DNA of 64,000 bases from an uncultured Bacteroidales bacterium (GTDB taxonomy: Bacteria > Bacteroidota > Bacteroidia > Bacteroidales > Muribaculaceae). The stretch covers positions 45,514 to 109,513 of the forward strand of contig UQDU01000003.1 in the NCBI GenBank assembly GCA_900539915.1. Reading direction: 5' to 3'. The translations under genes were made by a program, and so were the position numbers. Shown piece by piece: positions 33,255 to 41,357 of this stretch; the first letter of the stretch is position 1; every line of letters starts with the position of its first letter. Below the pieces are notes generated by a model, which saw only the letters and a program-made list of their open reading frames with translations, was not told where the DNA came from and searched no databases.

Positions 33255-35197
33255 TCGTCGCCTCCTTTCTCGTTGTCAAATCCAAAAAGACCTGCTGTTT
33301 CTTGTTGCTCGGTTTCCACGATTTCTTCCACCAAATCATCAACGAGGAATTTGGGTTTGCGCTTCGGCAGCACTTTTTGGTAAGCATCGTATATGGCTTG
33401 CGGCAGAGCGCACAGCGTCACGCGGTCGGCCACATCTGCAAATTCATCGTCATAGGCGTAGCTGCCATGCGAGAAAACATATACCTTGATTTTCTCGCCC
33501 TCCGGCATTGTCTTGATAATGTCGGCAATGAACGGTATCGCCCTTTCTTCATAGACTACAAGCATACGCCGTCCGGCATTCTCGAAGTAACGGGCATACT
33601 TAGGATTCATCTTGCGGACACCAAACGGTGCTTCCGTATAGAGGTCGTTCTTGATGCAGAGCAGACCCGTTGAAGCCTGAACGAGTTCGCGCATATTCTT
33701 GACAGAGCGTTCACGAGGCAAAAATTCAGTACGATAGTAACGCAGATTGTTATCGGCAAGTCCTGCTACTTTGCCATATCCATTTATAGCGTTTACAAGT
33801 CTGGGATATGTTATATCTTCACATATTTTATTCTCATTGCTTGTTGCAATGATGGCTATTCGTTTACCTCCGTCAGATTCATTGAGAGCCATAACGGCGT
33901 GTGCAGTTGAGCCTGACCCGGCAAAGAAGTCAAGTATAACACAATCGTCAGATGGGCACATCTCAATAATTCTCCGAATTAGGGCGATTGGTTTTTTACC
34001 AGCTGGGAATGGCACAGCACCTTCCTTTGAAACAGAAGACCAGCTTAAATCGCTCCATAACGTTCCAATTTTTTCGAGTTTGAATACACCGTGAGGCGTA
34101 ATTTGGCAAGTGTGTTTAAGATAACTTACAAGCCGTTTTGTGCTTCCTATGAAACCGACTTCTATTAACTTGCCTTTATTACGGCCACTTACAGGCCTAT
34201 ACTCTGCTATATACAAACCATCTCCATCGACAGCGTCTGCAACTCGTGTTCGTATTGAAGTCTGTGCATTTTCCGTTGTAAATATACGGTCAATATATTC
34301 AGTGTAAATTTCTTTTTCGCTTTTATTTTGTTTTTTAGCCAAAGCACTAACGCTCTGAATCTCGAAATCAGAAACTTCATAAATATTTATATCATCGCCA
34401 TTGCCTGCCTTAATGGTGGTAATATAATGTTTAGTGCCAGGCTTCGTCATTACGTTAGTATAAGACCATGTAATGCCCTTTTCTCGTTTTTCTTCAATAT
34501 ATTCCATAAGTGGAGTTGATGAAACCGGGAAAACAATATCTGCTTGACTAAGATTATTTGAGTAAATCAGAAGATACTCAATATTCTTTTTCAATTTTTT
34601 ATCTTCACCACCGCCGGAAGCCCCAGAAGAAGCTTTTGCCTTGATAGACACGCAGTTTAAGAAATTATTTGAACCAAATATTTCATCGCATAACATTCTT
34701 AAAGCTGACTGTTCATTATCATCAATAGAGATGACAATTAAGCCATTAGGCGTGAGCAATGATTTAGCAATTTTCAGACGTTTAGACATGAAACATAGCC
34801 ACTTTGAATGTCTGAACTCATCGTCTGAATCTACATATTTATCGTTGTAGATAAAGTCCTTGTTGCCAGTGTTGTAAGGAGGGTCGATATAGATTACATC
34901 AATTTTGCCAGCGTAGGTATATGACAGTTCGGTGAGGGCGGCGAGGTTGTCGCCTTCGATTATGAGGTGGTTGGGTGCATCGGGATTATCAGAGATAATC
35001 GGATGCACTTTATCGTCGTTGCGTTCGACGAGTACGGGCAGGTCTTCCCGAAGGCGTTCCTCGATGTCTTCGGGCTTGTCTTCCCATACAAGGCCGTATT
35101 TTTTATGGCCGCGTATCAATTCGAGCAGCGCGGTTTTTTCCTCGTTGCTCAAACCGTCAAGGGCTTGTATCTTTCGAGCAAGTTCTGTCTTGTTCAT
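33251..35197 (-). CDS. Type III DNA adenine-N6 methyltransferase, Mod subunit
   Basis: This is the methyltransferase and specificity subunit of the type III system. I chose the ATG at 35197 (MNKTELARKIQALDG) over a TTG eight codons upstream. The 648-residue product has motif IV DPPYNTGNKDF near 94-104 and motif I LDFFAGSGSTAHAVM near 428-442, the beta-class order. The central target-recognition region (about 34100-34700) is noticeably more AT-rich than the conserved flanks, consistent with domain exchange. No long simple-sequence tract for phase variation was seen. A promoter and structured leader lie upstream at 35241-35564. Confidence 0.93.
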   Translation of the reverse strand: MNKTELARKIQALDGLSNEEKTALLELIRGHKKYGLVWEDKPEDIEERLREDLPVLVERNDDKVHPIISDNPDAPNHLIIEGDNLAALTELSYTYAGKIDVIYIDPPYNTGNKDFIYNDKYVDSDDEFRHSKWLCFMSKRLKIAKSLLTPNGLIVISIDDNEQSALRMLCDEIFGSNNFLNCVSIKAKASSGASGGGEDKKLKKNIEYLLIYSNNLSQADIVFPVSSTPLMEYIEEKREKGITWSYTNVMTKPGTKHYITTIKAGNGDDINIYEVSDFEIQSVSALAKKQNKSEKEIYTEYIDRIFTTENAQTSIRTRVADAVDGDGLYIAEYRPVSGRNKGKLIEVGFIGSTKRLVSYLKHTCQITPHGVFKLEKIGTLWSDLSWSSVSKEGAVPFPAGKKPIALIRRIIEMCPSDDCVILDFFAGSGSTAHAVMALNESDGGKRIAIIATSNENKICEDITYPRLVNAINGYGKVAGLADNNLRYYRTEFLPRERSVKNMRELVQASTGLLCIKNDLYTEAPFGVRKMNPKYARYFENAGRRMLVVYEERAIPFIADIIKTMPEGEKIKVYVFSHGSYAYDDEFADVADRVTLCALPQAIYDAYQKVLPKRKPKFLVDDLVEEIVETEQQETAGLFGFDNEKGGDE

Positions 35198-35240
35198 GGC
35201 GACTTGCCAAATCGTCGCCAATACCCCTATGCGACGTATT

Positions 35241-35552
35241 AATAAAAAAGGAGTGGGTATCTGTACCGTTGCTCATTCAGGCTCTGAGGTTGTGGCGACC
35301 TAATCCATTGAATGAGTGTCACAGAGACCCACGCCTATGCAGATACCTCAAACTCACTCCATGCCGGTTAAGGCACAGAATGAGCCGGATAGGTAAATAC
35401 ATACCCGTGGGCGTCTATCACTACTTCATTCTTGATGGATTATAGAAATTGCCACATTTCAGAACCCAAGAATAAAGCGCGAGTAAACGCCTTTTATTTA
35501 AAATAGCCTCCCGCCTCGCTTCCTCTCTTGGAAGACGCACGGCGTGAGTCTT
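35241..35552 (-). ncRNA. Candidate structured RNA (stand-alone or mod leader)
   Basis: A minus-strand -7 box (TAAATTTG, 35557-35564) predicts a transcript starting near 35552. The first bases form a tight hairpin, 35552-35532 (AAGAC, then CAC/GTG, then GTCTT). The 3' part, 35360-35250, folds into a long rod. GGAGTG pairs with CACTCC (ends 35355-35360 and 35250-35255), GGTATCTG pairs with CAGATACC, and CTCATTCA pairs with TGAATGAG. A run of six U follows immediately (complement of 35244-35249). The total is about 310 nt, ending 44 bases before the mod ATG. It is either an independent non-coding RNA (a 6S-like rod is possible) or an attenuator-type leader. No ORF fits the segment. Confidence 0.5.
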
Positions 35553-35556
35553 GATG

Positions 35557-35564
35557 CAAATTTA
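35557..35564 (-). promoter_or_regulatory. -7 box for the candidate RNA / mod-res
   Basis: On the minus strand this reads TAAATTTG. The predicted start falls exactly at the 5' hairpin of the candidate RNA. The -33 region has TTTG slightly farther than optimal. Confidence 0.6.
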
Positions 35565-35646
35565 TAGATTTTTATTAAATAGTAAACCGCCAAATAGACT
35601 TATTTTGCAATTATCGTTAATTTTGTGACAAATCCAATCACAATAG

Positions 35647-36957
35647 ATGAATCGTAGCTATCATAGGAAACTTATAGGGGACAGTCTGTGGCTTTATGCG
35701 CGGATGGGGGTCCTGATGGTGCTCAATCTGTGGACTGTGCGTCTGCTGGTGGAGGCTATGGGAGTCGACGGCTATGGATTGTGGAGCCTGTTGCTCAGCG
35801 TGGTACTCGTGTGGTCGTTTCTGGGAGATATTGTCGGGGATGCCATCATGCGCTATATGAGCGTGGCTCTGGGCCGCAAAGACGGGGAACCACATCTTGT
35901 AGCCATCTTCAAGGTATTCACCCGGCTATACATCTATGCCGACCTGACGATGGTGGTTTTGTCATCCACTGTCGGTTACCTGTGGCTGACACATCAGGCC
36001 GACATATCTCCTGACACCAGAAACGTTGCCATCCAGGCATTCTTTATAGTCATAGCCATGCAGATGCTCAAGGCTCTTAACGTGCCGTTTCTGTCATATC
36101 TCGTCGCCAAGGAGCGTTTCCGCAAATACGTGCTTCTGTCGTTAGCCGAAGGGACAGGCACATTTGTAGCAGCCTTCATTCTGGTTTACCTGCCACAGAC
36201 GACAGCCCTGATAAGCTATGCATGGATGCTGGTGGTGGTTGAAGCTGTCATACTGGTTACCTATATTTTGTCATGCAGACACGATGTGGAGGTGCGCCTT
36301 TCATGGAAACTTGACGATAATGGCCGCCGGCTGATGCGTGAAAGCGTCAGCTATATCGGATGGCTGATTATAGGAGGCGCAGCTGTAATTGTATGGACGC
36401 AGGGCATGAACATTGCGGTCAACGATCTGTATGGCATCGAAGCAACGGCTGCATGCGCCATTGCTATGGGATTGATGGTCAGACTGAGAGGATTCTGCGC
36501 CAATGTCCAGAGGGCCGTACAGCCCCGGCTGATGAAACTCTACAGTTCAAGGCGCAAAACAGAGCTAAAACAGTTGCTGCGCACCTATCTCGCCATGTCG
36601 CTGCTGATTATTTCAGTGATATGTGTGCCACTGTATATCTATGCGCCCCAACTGCTGGGTCTGTGGCTGACAGACGTGCCGCCTATGGCAGTGCCCATGA
36701 CCAGAGTGGTCATCCTGTCGGCATGGATAGTGATTTTCGAAGTACCGCTCAACGCCGTGATCCACGCATCCGGACGCATCAAGAAATTTGAAATCGCCGA
36801 GGGCGGAGTGTTACTGATGATAATACCCGTATTTTACCTTACCGCCCTATCTGCCGGCGCCGACGCAGTGACAGCCTTCGCCTCCCAACTCGCAGTAATA
36901 GCCATCGCCCTTGCTATCCGTGCCATCGTTGCCTCAAGATGTATCAATAGTCTATAG
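35647..36957 (+). CDS. Wzx/MATE-like oligosaccharide flippase
   Basis: This 436-residue inner-membrane protein has about 12 hydrophobic helices and belongs to the MOP superfamily (polysaccharide biosynthesis or O-antigen flippase type). The N-terminus SLWLYARMGVLMVLNLWTVR and VDGYGLWSLLLSVVLVWSF are typical of Wzx-like proteins. It would flip lipid-linked oligosaccharides to the periplasm, but the substrate is unknown. It stands alone between the restriction locus and clpB. The hairpin at 36970-36988 follows its stop. Confidence 0.85.
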   Translation: MNRSYHRKLIGDSLWLYARMGVLMVLNLWTVRLLVEAMGVDGYGLWSLLLSVVLVWSFLGDIVGDAIMRYMSVALGRKDGEPHLVAIFKVFTRLYIYADLTMVVLSSTVGYLWLTHQADISPDTRNVAIQAFFIVIAMQMLKALNVPFLSYLVAKERFRKYVLLSLAEGTGTFVAAFILVYLPQTTALISYAWMLVVVEAVILVTYILSCRHDVEVRLSWKLDDNGRRLMRESVSYIGWLIIGGAAVIVWTQGMNIAVNDLYGIEATAACAIAMGLMVRLRGFCANVQRAVQPRLMKLYSSRRKTELKQLLRTYLAMSLLIISVICVPLYIYAPQLLGLWLTDVPPMAVPMTRVVILSAWIVIFEVPLNAVIHASGRIKKFEIAEGGVLLMIIPVFYLTALSAGADAVTAFASQLAVIAIALAIRAIVASRCINSL

Positions 36958-36969
36958 GGACATTGAGTG

Positions 36970-36988
36970 TGCCAAAACCATTTTGGCA
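36970..36988 (+). promoter_or_regulatory. Inverted repeat upstream of clpB
   Basis: TGCCAAAA-CCA-TTTTGGCA is a perfect 8-3-8 inverted repeat. It lies 12 bp after the flippase stop and 42 bp before clpB. There is no U-run after it, so an operator is at least as likely as a terminator. Confidence 0.5.
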
Positions 36989-37030
36989 TGTGGTTTGTTA
37001 GTTTTTCAGTAACAAGTCACACTCTTCATC

Positions 37031-39622
37031 ATGAATTTCAACAATTTTACCATTAAGTCTCAGGAGGCAATCCAGAAGGCTGTCGACATCGCCAAAGGCA
37101 ACGGACAGCAGTCTATCGAACCCGTCCACCTGCTTAAGGGAGTAATGACCGAGGGAGACTCCCTGATAAAGTTCCTGTTTCAGAAAGTAGGAGCCAACCT
37201 GTCACTGTTATCTGACAGGGTTGACAATGCTATCGCATCTCTGCCAAAGGTCAGCGGAGGTGAGCCCTATCTGAGCCGCGAGTCTAACGATGTGCTCCAG
37301 AAAGCACTCGATGTATCCAAGAAACTTGGCGACCAGTATGTCACACTCGAAGCCCTGTTGACTGCCATCTATCAGGTCAGCAGCCCGGCATCGACCATTC
37401 TCAAGGACATGGGTCTCAACGAAAAAGAGCTTGAGGCCGCCATCAATGAGCTACGTAAAGGCAAAAAAGCCACCGACCAGAGTGCAGAGGACACGTACAA
37501 TGCACTCAGCAAGTACGCCATCAACCTCAACGAACGCGCCCGCTCGGGCAAACTCGACCCCGTAATCGGACGTGACGAGGAGATACGCCGCGTGCTCCAG
37601 ATTCTTAGCCGACGCACCAAAAACAACCCGATGCTCATAGGCGAACCTGGTACCGGTAAGACCGCCATCGCCGAGGGACTTGCCCAGCGAATAGTACGTG
37701 GTGACGTTCCCGAAAACCTCCGCACCAAGCAGATTTTCTCGCTTGACATGGGTGCCCTCGTGGCAGGTGCCAAATATAAGGGAGAGTTTGAGGAGCGACT
37801 CAAAGCCATCGTCAACGAAGTGACACAGAGCGACGGCGAAATCATCCTCTTCATAGACGAAATACACACCCTCGTAGGTGCTGGAAAGAGCGAAGGCGCC
37901 ATGGATGCCGCAAACATCCTCAAACCGGCCCTGGCACGTGGCGAGCTACGCAGCATTGGTGCCACCACCCTTGACGAGTACCAGAAATATTTTGAAAAGG
38001 ACAAGGCCCTCGAACGCCGATTCCAGAAAGTTATGGTCAACGAGCCTGACGAAGCAAGCGCCATCGCCATACTCCGCGGCCTGAAAGAGCGTTACGAGAA
38101 CCACCACAAAGTACGTATCCGTGACGAGGCGATTATTGCAGCCGTGACCCTCTCGGAGCGTTATATCACCGACCGTTTCCTCCCCGACAAGGCCATCGAC
38201 CTCATAGATGAGGCCGCATCGAAGCTGCGTCTGGAAACCGACTCCGTCCCCCAGGCCATTGATGACATCACACGTCAGATAGCGCAGAAAGAGATAGAAC
38301 GCGAGGCCATCAAGCGCGAGGGCGACGAGGCCAAGGTCAAGGAGATAGAAAAAGAACTTGCCGCTATGCGCGAGGAGGAATCGGAATACACTGCCAAGTG
38401 GAAAGCCGAAAAGGACCTCATCAACCGCATACAGCAGAACAAGATAGACATAGAGCAGCTCAACTTCGAAGCTGACAAGGCCGAACGTGATGGCGACTAT
38501 GCTCGAGTAGCCGAAATCCGTTACAGCCAGATTCAGCAGAAGGAGAAGGAAATCACCGAAATCCAGGAACAGCTGAAAATGATGCAGGGCGACAAAGCTC
38601 TCATCAAAGAGGAAGTGGATTCGGAAGATATTGCCGACGTGGTATCCCGCTGGACAGGAATCCCTGTCAACAAGATGGTACAGAGCGAGAAGGAGAAATT
38701 GCTCCATCTTGAGGCTGAACTCCACAACCGTGTGGTAGGCCAGGACGAGGCCATAGCAGCCATAGCTGATGCCGTTCGCCGCAGCCGTGCAGGCCTGAAT
38801 GACCCTCGCCGCCCTATCGGCTCGTTTATCTTCCTCGGCACTACAGGTGTCGGCAAGACCGAGCTTGCCAAGGCGTTGGCCGAATACCTGTTTGACGACG
38901 AGAACATGATGACCCGTATCGACATGAGCGAGTATCAGGAGAAACACACTGTGAGCCGACTTGTCGGAGCGCCTCCCGGATACGTCGGTTATGACGAGGG
39001 CGGCCAGCTGACCGAAGCCGTGCGTCGCAAACCATACTCCGTGGTGCTGTTTGATGAAATCGAGAAAGCACATCCCGATGTATTCAATATCCTCTTGCAG
39101 GTGCTTGACGATGGCCGTCTGACCGATAACAAGGGCCGTCTGGTCAACTTCAAGAACACCATCATAATCATGACCTCCAACATGGGGTCAAACGTAATCC
39201 GCGAGAATCTCGCCGGGCTTACACCCGAGAACCGTGAGGAGAAGATTGAAGGCACCAAAGAGCAGGTACTGGAGATGCTTAAGCAGACCATCCGTCCCGA
39301 GTTCCTCAACCGTATCGACGAAATCATCATGTTCACCCCTCTTAACGAGGCTGAAATCGAAGAAATCGTCGGGTTACAGATTCAGAGCATCAAGAAGATG
39401 CTTGCCAACAACGGCGTGACACTAAAGGTCACCCCCGAGGCTGTCAAGCTCCTTGCTCGTGAAGGCTACGATCCCGAGTTCGGTGCCCGTCCTGTCAAGC
39501 GAGTAATCCACCGTCAGGTCCTCAACCGCCTCTCCAAGGACATCCTCGCCCAGAAAGTCGACAAGGACAAACCCATAGTCATCGACGTAGATACCGACGA
39601 CAATCTCGTCTTCTCCAACTGA
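37031..39622 (+). CDS. clpB: ATP-dependent disaggregase ClpB
   Basis: ClpB is a hexameric AAA+ chaperone that, with DnaK, rescues aggregated proteins. The 863-residue chain has the N-terminal Clp repeat domain (residues ~1-145), NBD1 with Walker A GEPGTGKTAIAEG near 203-215 and Walker B IILFIDEIHTLVGAG, the coiled-coil M-domain near 410-525, and NBD2 with GTTGVGKTELAKALAE near 605-620 and SVVLFDEIEKAHPDV. The sensor-2 segment GARPVKRVI lies near the C-terminus. It is monocistronic, ended by the hairpin at 39648-39684. Confidence 0.98.
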   Translation: MNFNNFTIKSQEAIQKAVDIAKGNGQQSIEPVHLLKGVMTEGDSLIKFLFQKVGANLSLLSDRVDNAIASLPKVSGGEPYLSRESNDVLQKALDVSKKLGDQYVTLEALLTAIYQVSSPASTILKDMGLNEKELEAAINELRKGKKATDQSAEDTYNALSKYAINLNERARSGKLDPVIGRDEEIRRVLQILSRRTKNNPMLIGEPGTGKTAIAEGLAQRIVRGDVPENLRTKQIFSLDMGALVAGAKYKGEFEERLKAIVNEVTQSDGEIILFIDEIHTLVGAGKSEGAMDAANILKPALARGELRSIGATTLDEYQKYFEKDKALERRFQKVMVNEPDEASAIAILRGLKERYENHHKVRIRDEAIIAAVTLSERYITDRFLPDKAIDLIDEAASKLRLETDSVPQAIDDITRQIAQKEIEREAIKREGDEAKVKEIEKELAAMREEESEYTAKWKAEKDLINRIQQNKIDIEQLNFEADKAERDGDYARVAEIRYSQIQQKEKEITEIQEQLKMMQGDKALIKEEVDSEDIADVVSRWTGIPVNKMVQSEKEKLLHLEAELHNRVVGQDEAIAAIADAVRRSRAGLNDPRRPIGSFIFLGTTGVGKTELAKALAEYLFDDENMMTRIDMSEYQEKHTVSRLVGAPPGYVGYDEGGQLTEAVRRKPYSVVLFDEIEKAHPDVFNILLQVLDDGRLTDNKGRLVNFKNTIIIMTSNMGSNVIRENLAGLTPENREEKIEGTKEQVLEMLKQTIRPEFLNRIDEIIMFTPLNEAEIEEIVGLQIQSIKKMLANNGVTLKVTPEAVKLLAREGYDPEFGARPVKRVIHRQVLNRLSKDILAQKVDKDKPIVIDVDTDDNLVFSN

Positions 39623-39647
39623 CCCATAACCCACTACCCCATAAAGC

Positions 39648-39684
39648 AGAGGTGGCAGCCCCAAATGAGCTGCCACCTCTTTTT
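39648..39684 (+). terminator. clpB terminator
   Basis: AGAGGTGGCAGC at 39648-39659 pairs perfectly with GCTGCCACCTCT at 39669-39680 and is followed by a U tail to 39684. Confidence 0.92.
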
Positions 39685-39717
39685 GATTAATATGCTCTCC
39701 ATATGATAGCCTATCAC

Positions 39718-39930
39718 TTACACGATATGTCTCCTACTCCTCTTGGTGGCAAACATCGTGAGATAGAGCCCTAAAGCGATAGAGCTTAATATCATCGGCT
39801 GGTTGGTATTGTCATAGAAAATAGCCTGTATCAACCAATACAGACCGCATAACGCAGATATTATCCCGGCGATAAAACAGATTAAACTGCCCGTTACAAC
39901 GATGCGGCTGTTTTTCTTGATTTCCATCAT
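39718..39930 (-). CDS. Small two-helix membrane protein
   Basis: I do not recognise this 70-residue protein. From the ATG pair at 39930 it reads MMEIKKNSRIVVTGSLICFI and has two hydrophobic segments (about residues 10-34 and 46-62), with a basic C-terminus KRSRRHIV. The frame is open 20 codons upstream, but that part overlaps the edge of a hairpin repeat and is not protein-like. Two helices with a positively charged end suggest a small inner-membrane protein. The repeat copy at 39975-40133 lies directly upstream and may carry or displace its promoter. Confidence 0.55.
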   Translation of the reverse strand: MMEIKKNSRIVVTGSLICFIAGIISALCGLYWLIQAIFYDNTNQPMILSSIALGLYLTMFATKRSRRHIV

Positions 39931-39974
39931 TATTGCCTTGTTGTTATATTGTAGAGACACGCCGTGGCACAATA

Positions 39975-40133
39975 CCACTAACTTAAACAATTTGCGAATG
40001 CTTGAATAGCGTTCTTATGCAGTAGGGACATGCCATGGCATGTCCCCTAAAGCCCTGCTAATGAGGGGTGTTGCATTAGCAGACATACCATGGCATGTCC
40101 CTACTACAATGAGTGCAACCCTTAAGTTAGTGG
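39975..40133. repeat. MITE-like hairpin element, solitary copy
   Basis: This 159-bp element begins CCACTAACTTAA (39975-39986) and ends with the inverted TTAAGTTAGTGG (to 40133). Inside, 40022-40044 (GTAGGGACATGCC...) is inverted at 40082-40104 with one difference. A central TGCTAATG/CATTAGCA stem (40057-40064 and 40075-40082) closes the hairpin. It is the third full copy of the repeat family at 25834-26165. Partial related sequence flanks it (39951-39970 and 40131-40145). It encodes no protein. Confidence 0.85.
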
Positions 40134-40150
40134 CATATCCCTACTAATAA

Positions 40151-41320
40151 TCAGTCAGTTGTGTTGTAGAGGTACGTGAGGATGTCGATGTCGGACTGGG
40201 TGAGGTCTACGTGGCGGCGAGCCATCACTATCCGTGAGGTGTCAATGAGTTCGTCAAGGCGGCACTTGGTCATCTTGACAGGCGAACCGAAGCTGAACGA
40301 CGGGATATATGTGCGTGGGAAACCGGCTCCGAAGAAGTTGACTCCGACACCGACCGTGGTGGCTGTGTTGAGCGATGTGTTGATAGCCAACTTGGAGTAA
40401 TCACCCATGATGAGGCCGCAGAACTGTTCATCAGTCTTGACAAAACCGTTTTTCTGATAGCTCCATACCTTGATTTTGGCATAGTTGTTCTTGAGATTTG
40501 ATGAGGTGGCCGCAGCACCGATGTTGCACCACTCTCCCACTACGGCATTGAGAAGCACACCGTCATGGGCCTTGTTGCTGTAGCCCTGGATAACGGCGTT
40601 GGCCAATTCGCCGGCCACACGACACTGCGGCCCTACGGTGGTATCCTCATATATCATGGTGTTCATTTTGACCTTAGAGTCAGCCATAATCGCGATAGGG
40701 CCGCGCAGACGCGCACCCTCCATGATTTCAACGCCTTTGCCGATGAATATCGGGCCATGCTTGACGTTAAACGATGCGCACTCTATCTCGCAACCCTCCT
40801 CTACAAACAGCTGCGAACGGTCACCTATGACAACATTGGTGTCACTGATAGGTGCACTGGTCGCGCCATCAGTCAGTATGCGGAAGTCGTTGCGTATCTC
40901 ATCGCCATTGAGTTTGAATATGTCAATGACTGTCGATACAGACTTCACATCTATAGGCGCAGTCTGCTTCGGGCCTTTCCTGAATCCGTCAAGCGAGCCA
41001 CGGAACGCTATGACCGAGTCATCCCTGGCATCAGTCAGAGCCTGTCCCTCCTCAAGCATCGGAATCATCGCTACCAAACGCGGATCAGGCAGCACATCGC
41101 CGGCGATAAACAGATTTGCAGTGTCATCGGGATTTACTATGCCGAATTTCACTGCGAGATAATCCTGCGTGAGCCAGCTGTATGAGCCATGAAGCATGCG
41201 TTCCCACTTCTGGCGGATGGTTAGAGCTCCCACCCTGATGTCGGCCACAGGACGGGTGAATGTCAACGGAAGCAGCCCGGTGCGGGCCGGCTCACGGTCA
41301 AATAGAATGACGTTTTCCAT
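40151..41320 (-). CDS. GlmU-like sugar-phosphate nucleotidyltransferase/acyltransferase
   Basis: This 389-residue protein resembles the Bacteroidota GlmU-like family annotated as putative sugar nucleotidyl transferase. The N-terminus ENVILFDREPARTGLLPLTF replaces the usual nucleotidyltransferase opening and is characteristic of this family. The C-terminal half (from about residue 165) is a left-handed beta-helix with hexapeptide character, including VEIMEGARLRGPIAIMADSK and LNAVVGEWCNIGAAATSSNL. The second half contains the GlmU-like NLKNNYAKI segment. A role in UDP-GlcNAc supply or a related sugar nucleotide is likely. Whether both activities are present cannot be told. Confidence 0.82.
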   Translation of the reverse strand: MENVILFDREPARTGLLPLTFTRPVADIRVGALTIRQKWERMLHGSYSWLTQDYLAVKFGIVNPDDTANLFIAGDVLPDPRLVAMIPMLEEGQALTDARDDSVIAFRGSLDGFRKGPKQTAPIDVKSVSTVIDIFKLNGDEIRNDFRILTDGATSAPISDTNVVIGDRSQLFVEEGCEIECASFNVKHGPIFIGKGVEIMEGARLRGPIAIMADSKVKMNTMIYEDTTVGPQCRVAGELANAVIQGYSNKAHDGVLLNAVVGEWCNIGAAATSSNLKNNYAKIKVWSYQKNGFVKTDEQFCGLIMGDYSKLAINTSLNTATTVGVGVNFFGAGFPRTYIPSFSFGSPVKMTKCRLDELIDTSRIVMARRHVDLTQSDIDILTYLYNTTD

Positions 41321-41357
41321 GAAGCAATATTATTTAAAGGTGTATGAATCCGTGTAA

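Noticed and set aside
33251..35197. Phase-variable repeat tract in mod
   Set aside because: Type III mod genes often have simple repeats, but I saw no long homopolymer or tandem short repeat in this gene.
35241..35552. RNase P RNA or tmRNA
   Set aside because: The conserved GAGGAAAGUC and ACAGAA segments of RNase P and the 5' end and CCA end of tmRNA were not found, and the 5' and 3' ends do not pair with each other.
37946..39073. Long open frame of 375 codons opposite clpB
   Set aside because: It is the antisense shadow of a highly conserved clpB. The composition (rich in Leu, Phe, Val and His) is typical of antisense frames in GC-biased codons.
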